DNA from: Kappaphycus alvarezii
Lineage: Eukaryota; Rhodophyta; Florideophyceae; Gigartinales; Solieriaceae
Reading direction: 5' to 3'
Length of the DNA stretch: 64,000 bases
Assembly: GCA_002205965.3 (NCBI GenBank)
Contig: NADL03000001.1
Coordinates: forward strand, 310,001-374,000
This document shows, one piece after another, positions 1 through 10,639 of the stretch; the stretch's first letter is position 1, and the number at the start of each line of letters is the position of its first letter. Both the position numbers and the translations under genes were made by a program. Under the pieces are notes generated by a model. It saw nothing but the letters and a program-made list of their open reading frames with translations, did not search any database and was not told where the DNA came from.

Positions 1-107
1 ACAGTGTAGGGATCCTAACCACCCCAAAAACAAAAACGGAAAACCGGCCGCATGAAGCTCTACCATCGAATATGAAGCCCTAATCCGAGAACTCCAAGAT
101 CTCGCCA

Positions 108-487
108 ATCAGGATGACCAACCCGAACAGGAGACCCACGACCAGGAGCGTAAGTTCATCCTTGACTCAGGGGCCAGCCCCGCCCTGGCCACACAACCCA
201 GCCCCTCCATGCAAGAACTACCCACCCCTATCCCCCTCACCTCAATCAAAGACACTATAAAGCACTGCAACCACTTCGGAAGAACTGATGTACAGCTAAG
301 CAAGAGCAAAAAGGTCACTGTCCTAGCCTTCGCAAACCCACACGCCCATCACAACCTCCTCTCTGTTCATACGTTGACACATGCCGCCGGACCGATCATC
401 TTCACCAAGTCACATGCCATCCTCACGCAAGCCACAGCACACGGCATGAGACCCCTCGCCAAGGCCCAGTGGGACAAGCCGACCTAA
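108..487 (+). pseudogene. Copia-1 protease and pre-integrase segment
   Basis: The frame reads KFILDSGAS, with the catalytic Asp of the aspartic protease at 164-166 followed by Ser-Gly-Ala, so the active-site triplet is intact. Downstream, LLSVHTL and VIFT-like text match the segment that follows Copia proteases (LLSVxxL...). The frame stays open to a stop at 485. In the family, this protease cleaves Gag-Pol inside the particle. No start codon belongs here because it is an internal polyprotein domain. Assignment rests on the DSGA motif and the LLSV block. Confidence 0.75.
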
Positions 488-798
488 GGCTACGTCATAC
501 GAGAAACTACCATCCCCATTGCCCGCATAGCAATGGCCAATACGGTGGCCACTCGTAAACGCAAAAGCAGCACCTTCGCCTTCAAAATAACCCCCTCACC
601 TCTCGCGCAGCGCACACCATCACCCGACCCCCCCACCGACCGCCCGGCATCGCAGCTACTCCATCCCCACATTCCCCACCTCGCAACAACACGCACGCAC
701 GCCCACGACATACTCTTCCCCACGCACTCCGGGACCGGCTCACCCACCCCTTCCACAAATGGCATCTCATCCTCAACCATGCACCCCTCCGAGCCCTC

Positions 799-848
799 CA
801 AAATGGCCAAACGCAGCACACTGCAAAATGGCCAAACGCAGCACACTG
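799..848 (+). repeat. 25-bp tandem duplication inside Copia-1 integrase
   Basis: A 25-base unit beginning CAAAATGGCCAAACG occurs twice back to back (799-823 and 824-848). Because 25 is not a multiple of three, the duplication shifts the reading frame of the integrase N-terminal region, so it is itself one of the inactivating lesions. Confidence 0.85.
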
Positions 849-869
849 CCATCTTACCGAAGCAAATGG

Positions 870-1410
870 TCAACTTGCCCCAACAGATCTCATGCCTCCC
901 CTGCAGGCACGCCAAAATCACAGCAGCCCACACTTGGCCAACACCAAGCACTACAGAGTTGGCTTGTACCTCAGCTCTGACACGTGTGGACCAATTACCC
1001 CCGATCCAAACACGGCAGTTCATTTCCTCACCTTATTCGACGCCGAAAGCCCATTCCTCAGTGTCTACTTCCTCAAGACGAGGGACGAGGTTGCCCGCTT
1101 CATGCCCATCCAATGGGAAAAATCAACACCACACACGGCACACCACCCCGAGTCATCCGAGTCGACAATGCACGAGAGTTTTTATCCAAACCCCTCAAAC
1201 CCCTCTACTAACACCAAGGCACCACTCTCAAGACCCGCACAAAATACCAGCCCCAAGAAAACTCCAGAGTAGAACGGATTAATCTCACTCTCATGAACGC
1301 AACCAGAGCTGTACTGAAAATGGCAGGACTTCCCATGGTCTTTTGGGAAGACGCACTGAAAGACGTAGCGTTTAAGTGTAATATGATGCTCCACTTAGCT
1401 ACACGAATCT
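870..1410 (+). pseudogene. Copia-1 integrase core
   Basis: SSDTCGPI carries the first catalytic Asp (979-981), VIRVDNAREF the second (1164-1166), and PQENSRVERINLT the Glu (1272-1274). The second Asp and the Glu are exactly 36 codons apart in one frame, the D35E spacing of retroviral-type integrases. An in-frame TAA near 1208 and a frame change after the first Asp show decay. The LPMVFWEDAL block that follows matches the Copia LPxxFWxEA segment. The enzyme would insert element cDNA into the genome; this copy is dead. Confidence 0.8.
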
Positions 1411-1889
1411 CGCTGTACCTATGGCGAATTTGGCCACATCCTCACAAGCCAAATCCAAACTTTTACCACGGCAATACTCGTACGCTATATGACAGGCCTA
1501 GATGACAATCTAATCCGCGTCTGGGACCCCAAAAAGGACGAGTAACTGCAAGCACGAGCAAAAGACTTTAAGCAGTACAACCCCAAACAGGATCCCAGTC
1601 TCATCACCCCACTTGACCTCACTTCCACACCACAACGACTTCCAGATCCCCCCCAAACGCGCCGCACCAGGCCCGCACCTACCCTGTTGCCGAAGCTGGG
1701 CGAAAGCTCACAACAAAGACCTCGACACCATAACGACAGAAAACATCCTTCCGCTGGATCACAATAACAAGGTACCTCTCAAGCCAAAATAATCCCGTTC
1801 AAGATGTCATACCGTTACAAACACTCACCAATCTAGCACTAGATCGCAAGGCACGCTACTTAGTCCGAGGGGATCGCATGCAACCCTAC

Positions 1890-2560
1890 TTGCATTATGA
1901 CCCCAACCACACCACCAATTACGTGGCAGAGAAAACCACAGTGCGCCTACTACCAGCCCTCGCAGCTAACCACGGCTGGCACTTGGACATTTCGACATCA
2001 CCGCAGCGTACCTGCACGAACCGAAAACGCATACCAAACCAGTTTACATAAGCGAACATCCAAGTTCAAATGCCAGCTACGCAATCCCAACCACACTGGT
2101 CTACTCTCTCGCAACCTCTATGGTACCCCCCCGCCGCACACACGTACCACCGCGGACTGGTGTCGCACCTGGAGTACCATGGATACACCAGAGCCAAGCT
2201 GATACCTGCCTCTTCACAAAGTAGCAAATGGCCTAGCAATCCTAATTGCCGTCAGCATGGATTATTTCCTTCCGATCTCCCCGTCCAAACAGCTCATCAC
2301 GGACCTTTTCAACACCCTTCGCAAAAAGTACCACATCAGCGACCTTGGGCATCCCACAACGTACCTAAAGTGGGAAATCAACACGACAGCCACAGGGGAC
2401 ATCCATATATCACAACCACACATCGTTCAGTCCATCCTCCACAAAACTCGCCTCAATGATGCGCACCCGCGATCCACACATCTCCCGACAAGTGCAACTG
2501 GCATGAGGCCGACAAGGCACAACCCCTCACCCCGTAACGTAAGCAAACTTCCAATAAATT
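1890..2560 (+). pseudogene. Copia-1 reverse transcriptase
   Basis: Segments matching Copia RT are visible: TVRLLPALAANHGWHLD (motif A region), then VSMDYFLPIS at the catalytic YVDD position, LRKKYHISDLGHPTTYLK (the F-x-M-x-D-L-G block) and ISQPHIVQSIL. The second catalytic Asp is a Tyr (GAT to TAT-type change), so polymerase activity is lost. Frames change several times between 1900 and 2260. Confidence 0.75.
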
Positions 2561-3170
2561 CTAGGTGACTTGCGCTACATAACTGACAGCATGCGTCCAG
2601 ATATCCAATACGCTGTCAACCGCCTTGCATAAGTCATGCACAAGCCAACATCCCCCAAACCGACTACTTACCTGGTTAATACAATACTTAAAAGGAACGA
2701 CTCAACATTGAATCACGTTCCACAAGTCCCCGCGACAACATCAACGCGGGCATCCCATTGTCACGTACAGTGACGCCGTTTCGCAACCGACAAAGATCGC
2801 AAATAGCGCTCTGGTATTGTTCACAAAGCATGGGGCTCCCCAGTCAACTGGAACAGCTCCAAGCAGCATGTGGTTGCCAAGTCCACATGCGAGGCCGAGT
2901 ACCTCGCAGGCTCAGCTGCTATCCAACACACCATTTGGCTCCGCCGACTTACCCAAGACTGCCAATCGCGACCACCCTACCGTTGAAGGTCCTCCTCGAA
3001 AACAAATCCTATCCTAGTAGCAAACAGCAAAGCTACGACTAAGAGACGGAAACTCATAGACATTGCCCACCACCACCTGTGCAACCACATCGCAAAGAGG
3101 AACGTCACCGTTTACCACGTACCCACTCACTACAACGTTGCAGACCTCCTGGGCAAGCCGCTAGGACTCC
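2560..3170 (+). pseudogene. Copia-1 RNase H domain
   Basis: LRYITDSMRPDIQYAVNRLA opens the segment, followed by TYSDAVSQP, then VVAKSTCEAEYLAGSAAIQ and IAHHHLCNHIAKRNVTVYHVP with VADLLGKPLG at the end. These match the Copia RNase H blocks in order: RPDI, SDADWAG, STxEAEY, and the ADxxTKPL terminus. Several frameshifts separate the blocks. The end of the polyprotein is near 3170. Confidence 0.8.
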
Positions 3171-3545
3171 TCAACGTCACCCGCCACACCGCCGCTCTCA
3201 ACATCTCCCGCTCCCGACCATCGCAGCACCAACAACCAGCCACGACAAGCTCCACCAAGCTGAGCACGCCACCCCGAACCCCAACCACGCAATCCACGGT
3301 GCGCTCTTGTCCCAACGTTTTCACAGGGGACTGACGAAGCACCCAAGAAAACAAAGAAAAAGTTGGACAAAACTGCACGTGACAAAGCACCCAAGACAGA
3401 CTGTCCTTGAGTAGAAAGAGTACAAAAGGCGATCCGCCGTCGACAATAAAGAGAGGTAACGGTCTACGTTCTGTCAGTACGCTAGACCTACTTTTGTGCG
3501 TACCATTTCTTACCTCTACTCGCGAAAGCCTACTAATAGGTTTCA
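3170..3545 (+). other. Copia-1 3' tail with polyadenylation signal
   Basis: C-rich sequence follows the RNase H end. An AATAAA hexamer lies at 3445-3450. Without the left end of the element I cannot confirm this as the 3' LTR by a matching copy. Confidence 0.45.
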
Positions 3546-4130
3546 TGCATCCGTAACCCCCAATACTTCAGCGATGGGGCGGAATATGATTTCGCTATAG
3601 TAGCCTTGGCCGTTATTCACGCTAAGGTACGGTAGTAGTAGCCGATACTGTGCAAAATTACAGCTTTTATAGCCTTGCCGTCCGCGGGGTTTACTTCGGT
3701 CCTTTTGAAAGACACGTGTGCACAGATATGTACTCCATTGCATGCGAAATCTTAAACTGATGAGTGTGCATTACAGAAAACCGAATTTAATCTGGAATAT
3801 TCTTTCTCGAGTGTTATTGTGATACGTAGCGCGGCAGCGTGGGATCTTAATACGTACGAAGTAATTACGAAGTAGCGTGCGCAGTAGATAAATTCGTAGC
3901 GGTTGCGGGCTGCAGCGGAGAGAGGTGGAAGGGGTAGACATTGGAATGGTTCACGGGTTCTGGATTGGAGAGCGGGGGCAGGTCGGCAAGGAGTCAGGGC
4001 AGCGAAAAGGTGCATACCCCCCGATCTCCAAAAGAGCGACCGAGACTGGCTTTATGTAGTCTTTCATAGCACACCGTCGTCGGAGGTAGTACTGCACAGT
4101 TTGGCACATTAGCCTTTATTATCTAATGAA
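3546..4130. other. Stretch without recognisable gene
   Basis: Mixed-composition spacer between Copia-1 and Gypsy-alpha copy 1. It contains a G-rich stretch around 3900-4010, but no reading frame I can assign and no clear repeat. Confidence 0.4.
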
Positions 4131-4184
4131 AATGTTCCAAACCATCACAGTTATGCAAAGACTGTTCTTCCCAGAACAGAGGTG

Positions 4185-4318
4185 TAATAATGTACACTTA
4201 CTGGAAATTCTCGGCCACAGAGCGCTCGGGTGTCGGGTATATAAGCTTAGCATCCGAAGTGCCTAGGCTGTTGGGGAACCTTACTCTACTCCACCTCACT
4301 CCCTTCAATCCCATCATG
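4185..4318 (+). promoter_or_regulatory. Gypsy-alpha copy 1 promoter and leader (LTR-like)
   Basis: A TATATAAG box lies at 4238-4245, preceded by GGCCACAGAGCGCTCGGGTG. It is followed by a pyrimidine-rich leader and the Gag start ATG at 4316-4318. The same block recurs, reverse-complemented, at 10640-10810, and a looser version precedes the second copy at about 60145-60218. Reuse of one block directly upstream of Gag points to the element's own promoter. Transcription itself is inferred. Confidence 0.65.
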
Positions 4319-5283
4319 GTACTCTTGCGCAGGAACGAAACTCCCAGCGCCAGCGCGGTCGTTTTCGACGGCGAGAGGGACGTGCAAAAATTCTTCATTT
4401 TCTTTGAAAATGTCGCCATGGAGTTCAAACCCCACGAGGAGAAAGTTCTTACTATCCCCGTACACCTATATGGCGCCGCGATTAATTCTACTACGATGTG
4501 TTTTCGTCGAATGGTGAGCTCTACCCCGAATCTAGAAACTACCCCGAAGTTAAACAGAAGTTTTTCCAGCATTTCGCGAAGAACGAGGATCATAAGGAAA
4601 TCATCTGCTAAGCTCTAGAAATCGGGATGGAAGTAGAGGAAATTCTTGGTTCTTGGAAGTAAATAGAGCTTCTCCATGAGAAGGAGGGGCTCGAAAACAT
4701 CGCTGGTTTCGAAACATTTCGCACCGCTGCTTGTCGACAAAAGAGGTTCAGCAATTTTTGGCGCTCTGGGGACCTAAAGATTACTCGGAAATCATCAAGG
4801 CGATGAAATATTTTCACTCGAGTCGTGTACCGCTTGCCGGTTCTTCGAGTCGCGCTGCTGAAGTTACGCCGGCGAGGCTCCTGTTTCGCCCAGATTCGAG
4901 GTCGAAAAATCGAAGACAAAGTGGACGCTCTACCTGAAATAATCTCCAAGCTGACACTTTATCCTGACACTTTATCTGAAGAAGATTAAGGGAGACAAAG
5001 GTGGGCCGTATTGAGCTCCGAAGAAGAACAATCTGGTCCGCTAAAGCTCTTACTACAAAGAGATTGGCCACAACGCAATGAACCGCGAAAAGAAACTGCA
5101 CTGTCAAATACGGTGTTCCCTTTGTGGAAAGATGGGTCACTCAGAGACTACGAGCTGGTCTTCCGGTGGAAAAAGGAGGCGTATATCGAAGAATCTACTG
5201 AGAAGAAAGAAGACGGGGAAGTAGGCGGTCACGTAAACTTCGTCCGAGAAGACTCTTCTGAAACCGATTTTCTCAGGATGTAG
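4316..5283 (+). pseudogene. Gypsy-alpha copy 1 Gag
   Basis: Starts MVLLRRNE at 4316. Conserved text shared with copy 2 includes the FFIFFEN block near the N-terminus and YFHSSR...SSRAAEVTPARLLF at about 4806-4890 (copy 2: YFHSSR...PSSRVSDVPPARLWF). A zinc knuckle lies at 5114-5155 reading CSLCGKMGHSETTS. The fourth ligand is Ser where copy 2 has Cys. Frames shift several times. In the family, Gag packages element RNA into particles; the zinc knuckle binds RNA. Confidence 0.7.
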
Positions 5284-5668
5284 ACGTCAATGTCGCAAAG
5301 AGGAGCGCCGAGGAGAAGCACTGCCGAAACAGCCTCTTCAGGACAAACATGGAGGCATCACGATCTCTCGCCTCATAATCGGACCTCAAGCACTTGCCAT
5401 GCAGCCGGGCCCAGCCCCAGAAGAATTTCGAAATATTAGCCGTAACAAGGAGGCAAAGAAATCGAACCAATGGAAGAATAAACCAAACAAGCTGCAGGAG
5501 TACGTCGGCAACTATGATGTTTTTTCCGAGCTCAGAAACGATAACTGTGGTTCAATATTTGGCCAGATTTTTTGTAGAGATGCAGAAAGAGCTACTAAAG
5601 TTAGGCGCTGATAGATTGGAAAACATTCCATTTCCCGCATCGAAGTCGTTCCTAATTCCGGTCTTCGT

Positions 5669-6106
5669 TTGTTTCGGTTGGTTCAGCTCAGAGTTAACGG
5701 TACCAAGGTCTGGGCTCTTCTAGACTCCGATTCCGTACTGGACGTCATGTCAGCTGATTTGTTTCGACGTCTGTACCTATCGCCGATCTATATGTCTAGA
5801 AGGATCACTGTTGCGAATGGTGACAGCTCTTCCTGTGTCGACTTGCTGGTTAAGGTCCCGACGACTTGCGGCGACCAAGCCGTTAAATTAGAGTTTCTAG
5901 TCGTCGAAAAGTCCCCATTCGACATTATAATCGGTCTTCCCACACTCACAGCTATGCGTGCAAACACCAATTTCGGGGCGCAGAGCGTTCTCTTAACCAT
6001 TGGTTCGGCAGAAGTGGTTCTGCCGCTCGAGCCTGACACTAAGTCGACCGGGAAGAAACTGGTCGAGGGCGAAGAAATAGGGATTCTCTGTCAATTTCAC
6101 GTCTGA
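5669..6106 (+). pseudogene. Gypsy-alpha copy 1 protease
   Basis: A 145-residue open frame. VWALLDSDSVLDVMSADLF is the active-site region, and IIIGLPTL is the second hydrophobic-Gly block typical of retropepsins. Copy 2 has DSGAVLNVMS at the same position, so the Gly after Asp-Ser (5729-5731) has become Asp here, which should abolish the active-site turn. The Met at 5669 is only the first ATG in an internal domain. Reading continues as RLAHFNEERKRK, homologous to copy 2. Confidence 0.75.
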
Positions 6107-6369
6107 TTCGAACGTCGGTCCGGAGTCGTCGCACTCATCGAAGGAAGAACTGGTCCTTGCTGCCCGTGAGGACAAATATTCGGGGTCATACGGAGATCCT
6201 ACCAGTGAAGAAGGTACTACGGAAGAAGAAGGAAAGAAGGAAAAATGTGTGCTCTGAGGGCTCGACTCGCCCACTTCAATGAAGAAAGAAAAAGAAAGAT
6301 AAATGGCTTACTTCGCGAAACCGGCATAGTCGCCAGGAATATAGACAAGCTACGTCCTACCGCTGTACA

Positions 6370-6800
6370 GATGAAGCATTCCTTTTGAAATGAATACTTA
6401 CAAATACGTAAGAAGTTCCGAACTGTTCCAAAAGACGAGGCATCTTTTGTCGTACCACATGACGTCGAATGTCACATTGACGAATTTCTTCGAGACTTAT
6501 TCGATCGACTTCGCGGGACCTCTGCCGATATCGAAGGCAGGGTTCATAAGCGTCGAGCATTTGACAGGTTGGCCAGTCAATCACGGGCTCGTCGGCCACA
6601 ACCGTCGCCCAGTTCATAGAAAGCGAAGTTACGCACCCTTTCGGTCCCGCAAAGACTATTATCTCCGAAAACGCTGGGTGCTTCACCGCTGCCGCCATTG
6701 TGGACTTCATGAAGAAACATAGAATTATCTGGACCACTGTTCTCCCGTACGCTCCCATGTCTAATGGTAGAGCAGAGAAGATGCAAAAACTGGTTATTGA
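6370..6800 (+). pseudogene. Gypsy-alpha copy 1 integrase, N-terminal and core
   Basis: YVRSSELFQKTRH aligns to the YVxxCxxCQxxK zinc segment with both Cys replaced (Ser, Phe). YSIDFAGPLPIS gives the first Asp (6507-6509). IISENAGCF has Glu where the second Asp belongs (6667-6669), and PMSNGRAEKM has the Glu (6775-6777). The last two sit exactly 36 codons apart, preserving D35E spacing despite the substitution. The frame ends at a stop near 6808. Confidence 0.75.
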
Positions 6801-7185
6801 GCTGAGTTGAGTGTAAAAGAATCTCAGACTTCATAGTTTTTATACAATAGAACTACAAAAAAAGTCCTTCGTAAACCCGCTGAACTCGAAGGAGTAGAAA
6901 TAAACAGAGCTAGTCGAACAATACTCGGGCTAACGAAGCTTGAACAACAGAATAATTTCCAAGCACAATCACAATGCTAACATCCAGAGTAGCGATATAG
7001 GATTTGGAAGAATTGGACAGCGCACGTGCGCACGAAAAGCTCGAGATAATTTCGTAACCAAAATACAACGTCAAAAAAACATAAGTAAATCAGAATGTGG
7101 ACACTTCCAAAGACGCTCCAACTTTAACAAAAAATTAAGATATAAACGGTCTTCACACCCTACGGCGGACGATAGCACAGAAAAA
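6800..7185 (+). other. AT-rich stretch splitting the integrase region
   Basis: No Gypsy homology is visible between the integrase core and the next integrase piece. A short open frame at 6940-7188 contains SECGHFQRRSN, which faintly resembles half of a Gag zinc knuckle. I cannot assign the stretch; it may be an insertion or the leftover of another element. Confidence 0.35.
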
Positions 7186-7189
7186 TGAG

Positions 7190-7590
7190 TCGAGTGGAAG
7201 CTTGTTCAGGTACATACTCCAACTGAGAGGATGGTGCGAATCATCAACAACGCCGTGAAGAAGATGGTCTTCGGCCAAGAAATGGATTGGAAGGAATTTT
7301 CCCCGTTTTCTGTATGAATACCGCCACCGTCGCATTTATGTAGTAGCTTCACCCTTCGGAGTTATGTTCAGAGTAGTTACGCTCATGGATCCGGGTGACT
7401 CCATCGCGTTGATAGGAAAAGCTTCCAATACGCACCGTAAGTTGGAACTATTTGCCTCTTCGGCCCTTCGAGCACAGAATAGAAAGGAGCAAGTGCGTAG
7501 AATTGGTGATTCAACCTCGACAGAGCCATGTTCAACGTGGAGGATTGGGTTCTGGTTTTGCATGGAGGGCATTAAAGTGTACAGCTAAGT
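7190..7590 (+). pseudogene. Second Gypsy integrase C-terminal fragment
   Basis: Text across frames reads TERMVRIINNAVKKMVFG, then YEYRHRRIY, ASPFGVMFRV, DPGDSIALIGKASN and EQVRRIGDSTSTEP. This matches the region after the catalytic Glu in Gypsy integrases (ERxxxxxKxxL, SPFxLxxG). Its first dozen codons overlap in homology with the end of the previous piece (GRAEKM versus TERM). It is therefore either a separate truncated copy or a local duplication, not a simple continuation. Ends at a stop near 7586. Confidence 0.6.
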
Positions 7591-7689
7591 AATTTAATTA
7601 CTTTCTGTTGCCTCGGCTGACAGATTATAGCTAGCAAAGAGGCTTACAGACGTCTGTTACTGTAGTTTACTTACAAACTAGAACTTCAC

Positions 7690-8433
7690 TATTACGCTTA
7701 CGCACTGTACAGTGCTGTGGGTTTGGTCAGTGATGCTACGCCGCCACCTGGGAGTTCACGTGTTTGACGAAACTGTGCCGCTGCAATGCGCGGAGTGCAA
7801 CAGGCCCATGGACAACCGAGGTGACCATGCGCGGATTTTTGCAAAAAAGGCCTGGGATGGACAAACCGGCACAATGCCGTGGTGAAGGTATTTGGCCGAC
7901 AACTGTTCAAAGCAGCAGGAGTCGGCGTCCAATATGAGGTGAAATACTGACTTCCCGGACTGAATGCACGGCCTGCCGACATTCTAGTGTACCCGAGATC
8001 GGAAGAGACCAACACCTTGCCGCCCCTCCCGGTGGCGTACGACGTCACAGTAACATCGCCATTCCAAGAGGGGTTCATGTCCATTGGAGCGCGTGAGGCG
8101 CGCGCCGTTGCCAATGCAGCGGAAAGACGGAAAAATAGGGAGCTTGCCAGCAAAGTGGCAGCCATCCCCGGTGAAGCCCTCCCAGGACGATCAAAACTGG
8201 GATGGAAGTTTGTGCCGCTAGCCTTCGACTCACTTGGATCACCGTCTGCGACGACGTCGAAGGTAATCGACGATTACGCGGCCGCTGTCGCGACCCGCAG
8301 CGCAAGCTCGGCGGGAGGAGTGAAGACTCGGCTTTATCAGCAGCTTAGTTATGCAATTTGGTCCACGTGTGCGGCGTCTGTATTATGTCGCGCCCCACAA
8401 CATGCAGAGTTCAGCCACCCTATTCAAACCTAA
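7690..8433 (+). pseudogene. Non-LTR retrotransposon 3' fragment, family C (zinc region plus nuclease-like domain)
   Basis: LQCAECNRPMDNRGDHARIF at about 7772-7838 is the CxxC...GDHA zinc block. LPARPADILVY... in shifting frame follows, then VAYDVTVTSPF, a run of Ala/Lys-rich helix, and LGWKFVPLAFDSLGSPSATT. The 148-residue open frame 7987-8433 covers the later part. The R-P-A-D...D-V-T-V...K pattern resembles the restriction-like endonuclease at the C-terminus of R2-type elements. RT is absent, as expected for a 5'-truncated non-LTR insertion. Other family C copies are at 39.4 and 40.8 kb. Confidence 0.65.
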
Positions 8434-8648
8434 TTATTTTAGGTTTGTTACAGTGGGGTATTCAAGACTATGCATGTTGCACCTGCGTAAGTATGTGGTA
8501 AAGTAATTGAATTATTCATTAGATCGGCTCAAACAGGTTTAGGATTAGCCTCCCACCGTCGCCTATATGGCTTCTGGAAGCTTCATTCGCTCGTCAGGAA
8601 GCACCAGTCGACTCGCCTTGAGGTCTGTATAAGCCCCAGTCTCCCTCC
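8434..8648. other. Short spacer after the family C fragment
   Basis: AT-rich; nothing recognisable. Confidence 0.35.
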
Positions 8649-8815
8649 ATGTTCTGTCTGAGTAATGTCTCTCACCACCTTCTCTCCTATCAACTCTCTT
8701 CCTTAGTCCCTCACTTCTTTTCTCTCTCACCACCTCTCTCTCTTTTTCACTCTCCTTCTCTCGTCCCCTCCTTCTCTCCCTCCCCCGCTCCATACAATCC
8801 TTCCCTCTATCAGCC
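8649..8815 (+). repeat. Polypyrimidine (CT-rich) tract
   Basis: Almost only C and T, with TCTCTC and CCTCC words, roughly 170 bases. Reading frames across it are artefacts of low complexity. Confidence 0.75.
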
Positions 8816-8859
8816 TGCCCTTAGGCCGCAGACATTCTACAGTCGGGAGGGCTCCACGG

Positions 8860-10330
8860 TTATAGCTAGCATGCAAGGGACAAGGAAACGACTGCCCCAG
8901 TTCCCCGATACCAAGAACAAGCCGCAAACCCGAAATTATCTCAAGAAGATGTTAATAATTCTTATTGGAGCTAACAAAAGTAAGCTTCTTCGCTTTGCCG
9001 GCCCTCAATATGTTATCAAGATTACCAGATCCCGGAGAGTGGGTGACAGTCTGGACGATATTTTCTTCAGGGGCTCGTTCGGTGGCTACAAAAAGGAGAA
9101 ATGGCTTCGGTAGAGCTTTCTCACTACGACTTTACTCTCCTCTTCGGTAAGAATACGGCCAATATCGTGCTTTGCACTTGAAATGACGAACGGGATTGGC
9201 AGAGAACTTGCATTCAGACTGAGCCTCACCAAATCCCTTCTCGCCGCGAAGACCATACGGAGTACCTATAGTTTCCGACGTGGAAAATCTCTTACGGGGT
9301 TTCGAAGATACTAGATGTTGTCCAAACTTGAATCATGGGGCACTAATTTGCCTTTGACGAAGGACAGAAGAGTAGCCTAAGGATTTTTATACTCTTTCAT
9401 TCCAAGAGGCACCACCAGGAGCCGATATCTATAACCCCTCTCAAATGCACTTAGAACAAGAGCAGAGAGACGGACTCGTCCTCAAAAAGGCATTCTGGAG
9501 AAAGCTATCTTTTAAGGTTGGGCCCATCATGATTCCAATCCTGGTTTCAGAAGCACCCCAGCACGTATTTTAAGGTACTGTTCCCAATGTCGAGAGTGTC
9601 TTCGCCTCTGGCGCCCCCATTCCTTGACAGGAAATTTCCAGTTCCGTTTCGCGACTTTGAAGGTGGCTGCAAGCAGGCATTTCGCGGCGACTGCGCTTTA
9701 CCTTGTCCATGGTGAGGGCCCGGTAGAGGAGTATTGGTCCCGATACTACTAGAATGATTGCGAAACCTTGTTTCTGTTGGGTTACCGTCCTCGTTGCACC
9801 TCTTTCGGCGATTTCATGAAAGGGTTGAACCCGCGTAGGTCCTAATTCCTCGGTACTTAGCCATGTTCGTATTGAAAAAACTCCGTGCGGCCTCCTTAAT
9901 AATCTTCGACAGCGGGATAGGAGTGACTTTGACGTTGAATGGATCCGCGGTTTTCTTGGTTCCATCTCAAGGAGAATTTACTTAGCGTCGAGTATATAAC
10001 GCTGTGGGACTCAAGATTCCGTATGCTTCTACGCAAAGGAAGAAAATGTACTCATATATGATTGCGCAGAGAGTATTTGATGCGTTTTTGAGAGTCTTCC
10101 CTGAAAATTTGCTGCAGAGAGGACGACCCGGAAAACCTTTTTGAAATCACCGACGTTCGGAGAGTGAAATTGGCACGTACGCAAGACGTCTATTCTCGAG
10201 GTCATAGTATCTCTGCCGCGTCGTCAGATCCTGTGGAGAAGAAGGGGAGGTACCGCCTCTCCAAACTCACCGTCGTTTCTTCTTAGTCGGGTAAGAGGTA
10301 TAAAGGCGACCAAGGAAGTCTTTAGTTGGT
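8860..10330 (+). other. Unassigned decayed coding on the plus strand
   Basis: Several blocks read like former protein: FQEAPPGADIYNPSQMHLEQ and VLKKAFWRKLSFKV near 9400-9520, IIFDSGIGVTLTLNGSAVFL near 9900-9960, and QDSVCFYAKEENVLIYDCAE near 10010-10075, all broken by stops. The composition is close to Gypsy-alpha, whose leader lies just to the right in the opposite orientation. I do not recognise the family. IIFDSGIG could be chance or a remnant protease site. Confidence 0.3.
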
Positions 10331-10639
10331 TCCAGGTCCCACATTACAGTCAACAAATATTGGCTGATGCCTGTACGGTAGTACTACTACAACTCCATGA
10401 TTTCTCGGTCCATATAGGAAATGATCCTGCTTGTTACTCATAATAACAAGAAAGCATAGAAAATAATTACAGAACGAGATGAAAAGATAACTATCATGGC
10501 CCAAATCCAGCAATCTTAGTCCTTCAGGTGGCTCGGGTGCAATACGTAGGAAACTTATATCATCGCATGGATGGCTCGGCGGGAATGTTGACCCCGTATG
10601 TGATGAGCCAGTATCGGGGGTGTGCAACTTCTGAAAACC

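Larger units (their letters stand above)
1..3545 (+). mobile_element. Decayed Ty1/Copia-type LTR retrotransposon (Copia-1), 5' end cut by the window
   Basis: Reading the plus strand across frames gives the Copia order protease, integrase, reverse transcriptase, RNase H, then a tail with AATAAA. The element is heavily broken by stops and frameshifts, so it cannot be expressed as one polyprotein. The coding strand is C- and A-rich and G-poor, unlike the AT-rich Copia copies at 12-14 kb and 26-29.7 kb, so it is a different family. Gag lies off the left edge. Integrase preceding RT is what separates Copia from Gypsy. The 3' limit is set only by where recognisable tail sequence fades near 3.5 kb. 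Confidence 0.85.
4316..6830 (+). mobile_element. Gypsy-alpha copy 1: Gag, protease and integrase, with RT/RNase H missing
   Basis: Order on the plus strand is Gag, zinc knuckle, retropepsin, integrase. Compared with copy 2 at 60.2-64 kb, the roughly 2 kb that should carry reverse transcriptase and RNase H is absent: the protease tail (about 6290) runs almost directly into the integrase zinc region (about 6390). Each catalytic site is damaged: Cys to Ser in the zinc knuckle, DSG to DSD in the protease, both zinc Cys lost and the second acidic residue changed in the integrase. It is a dead, internally deleted copy. Confidence 0.8.
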
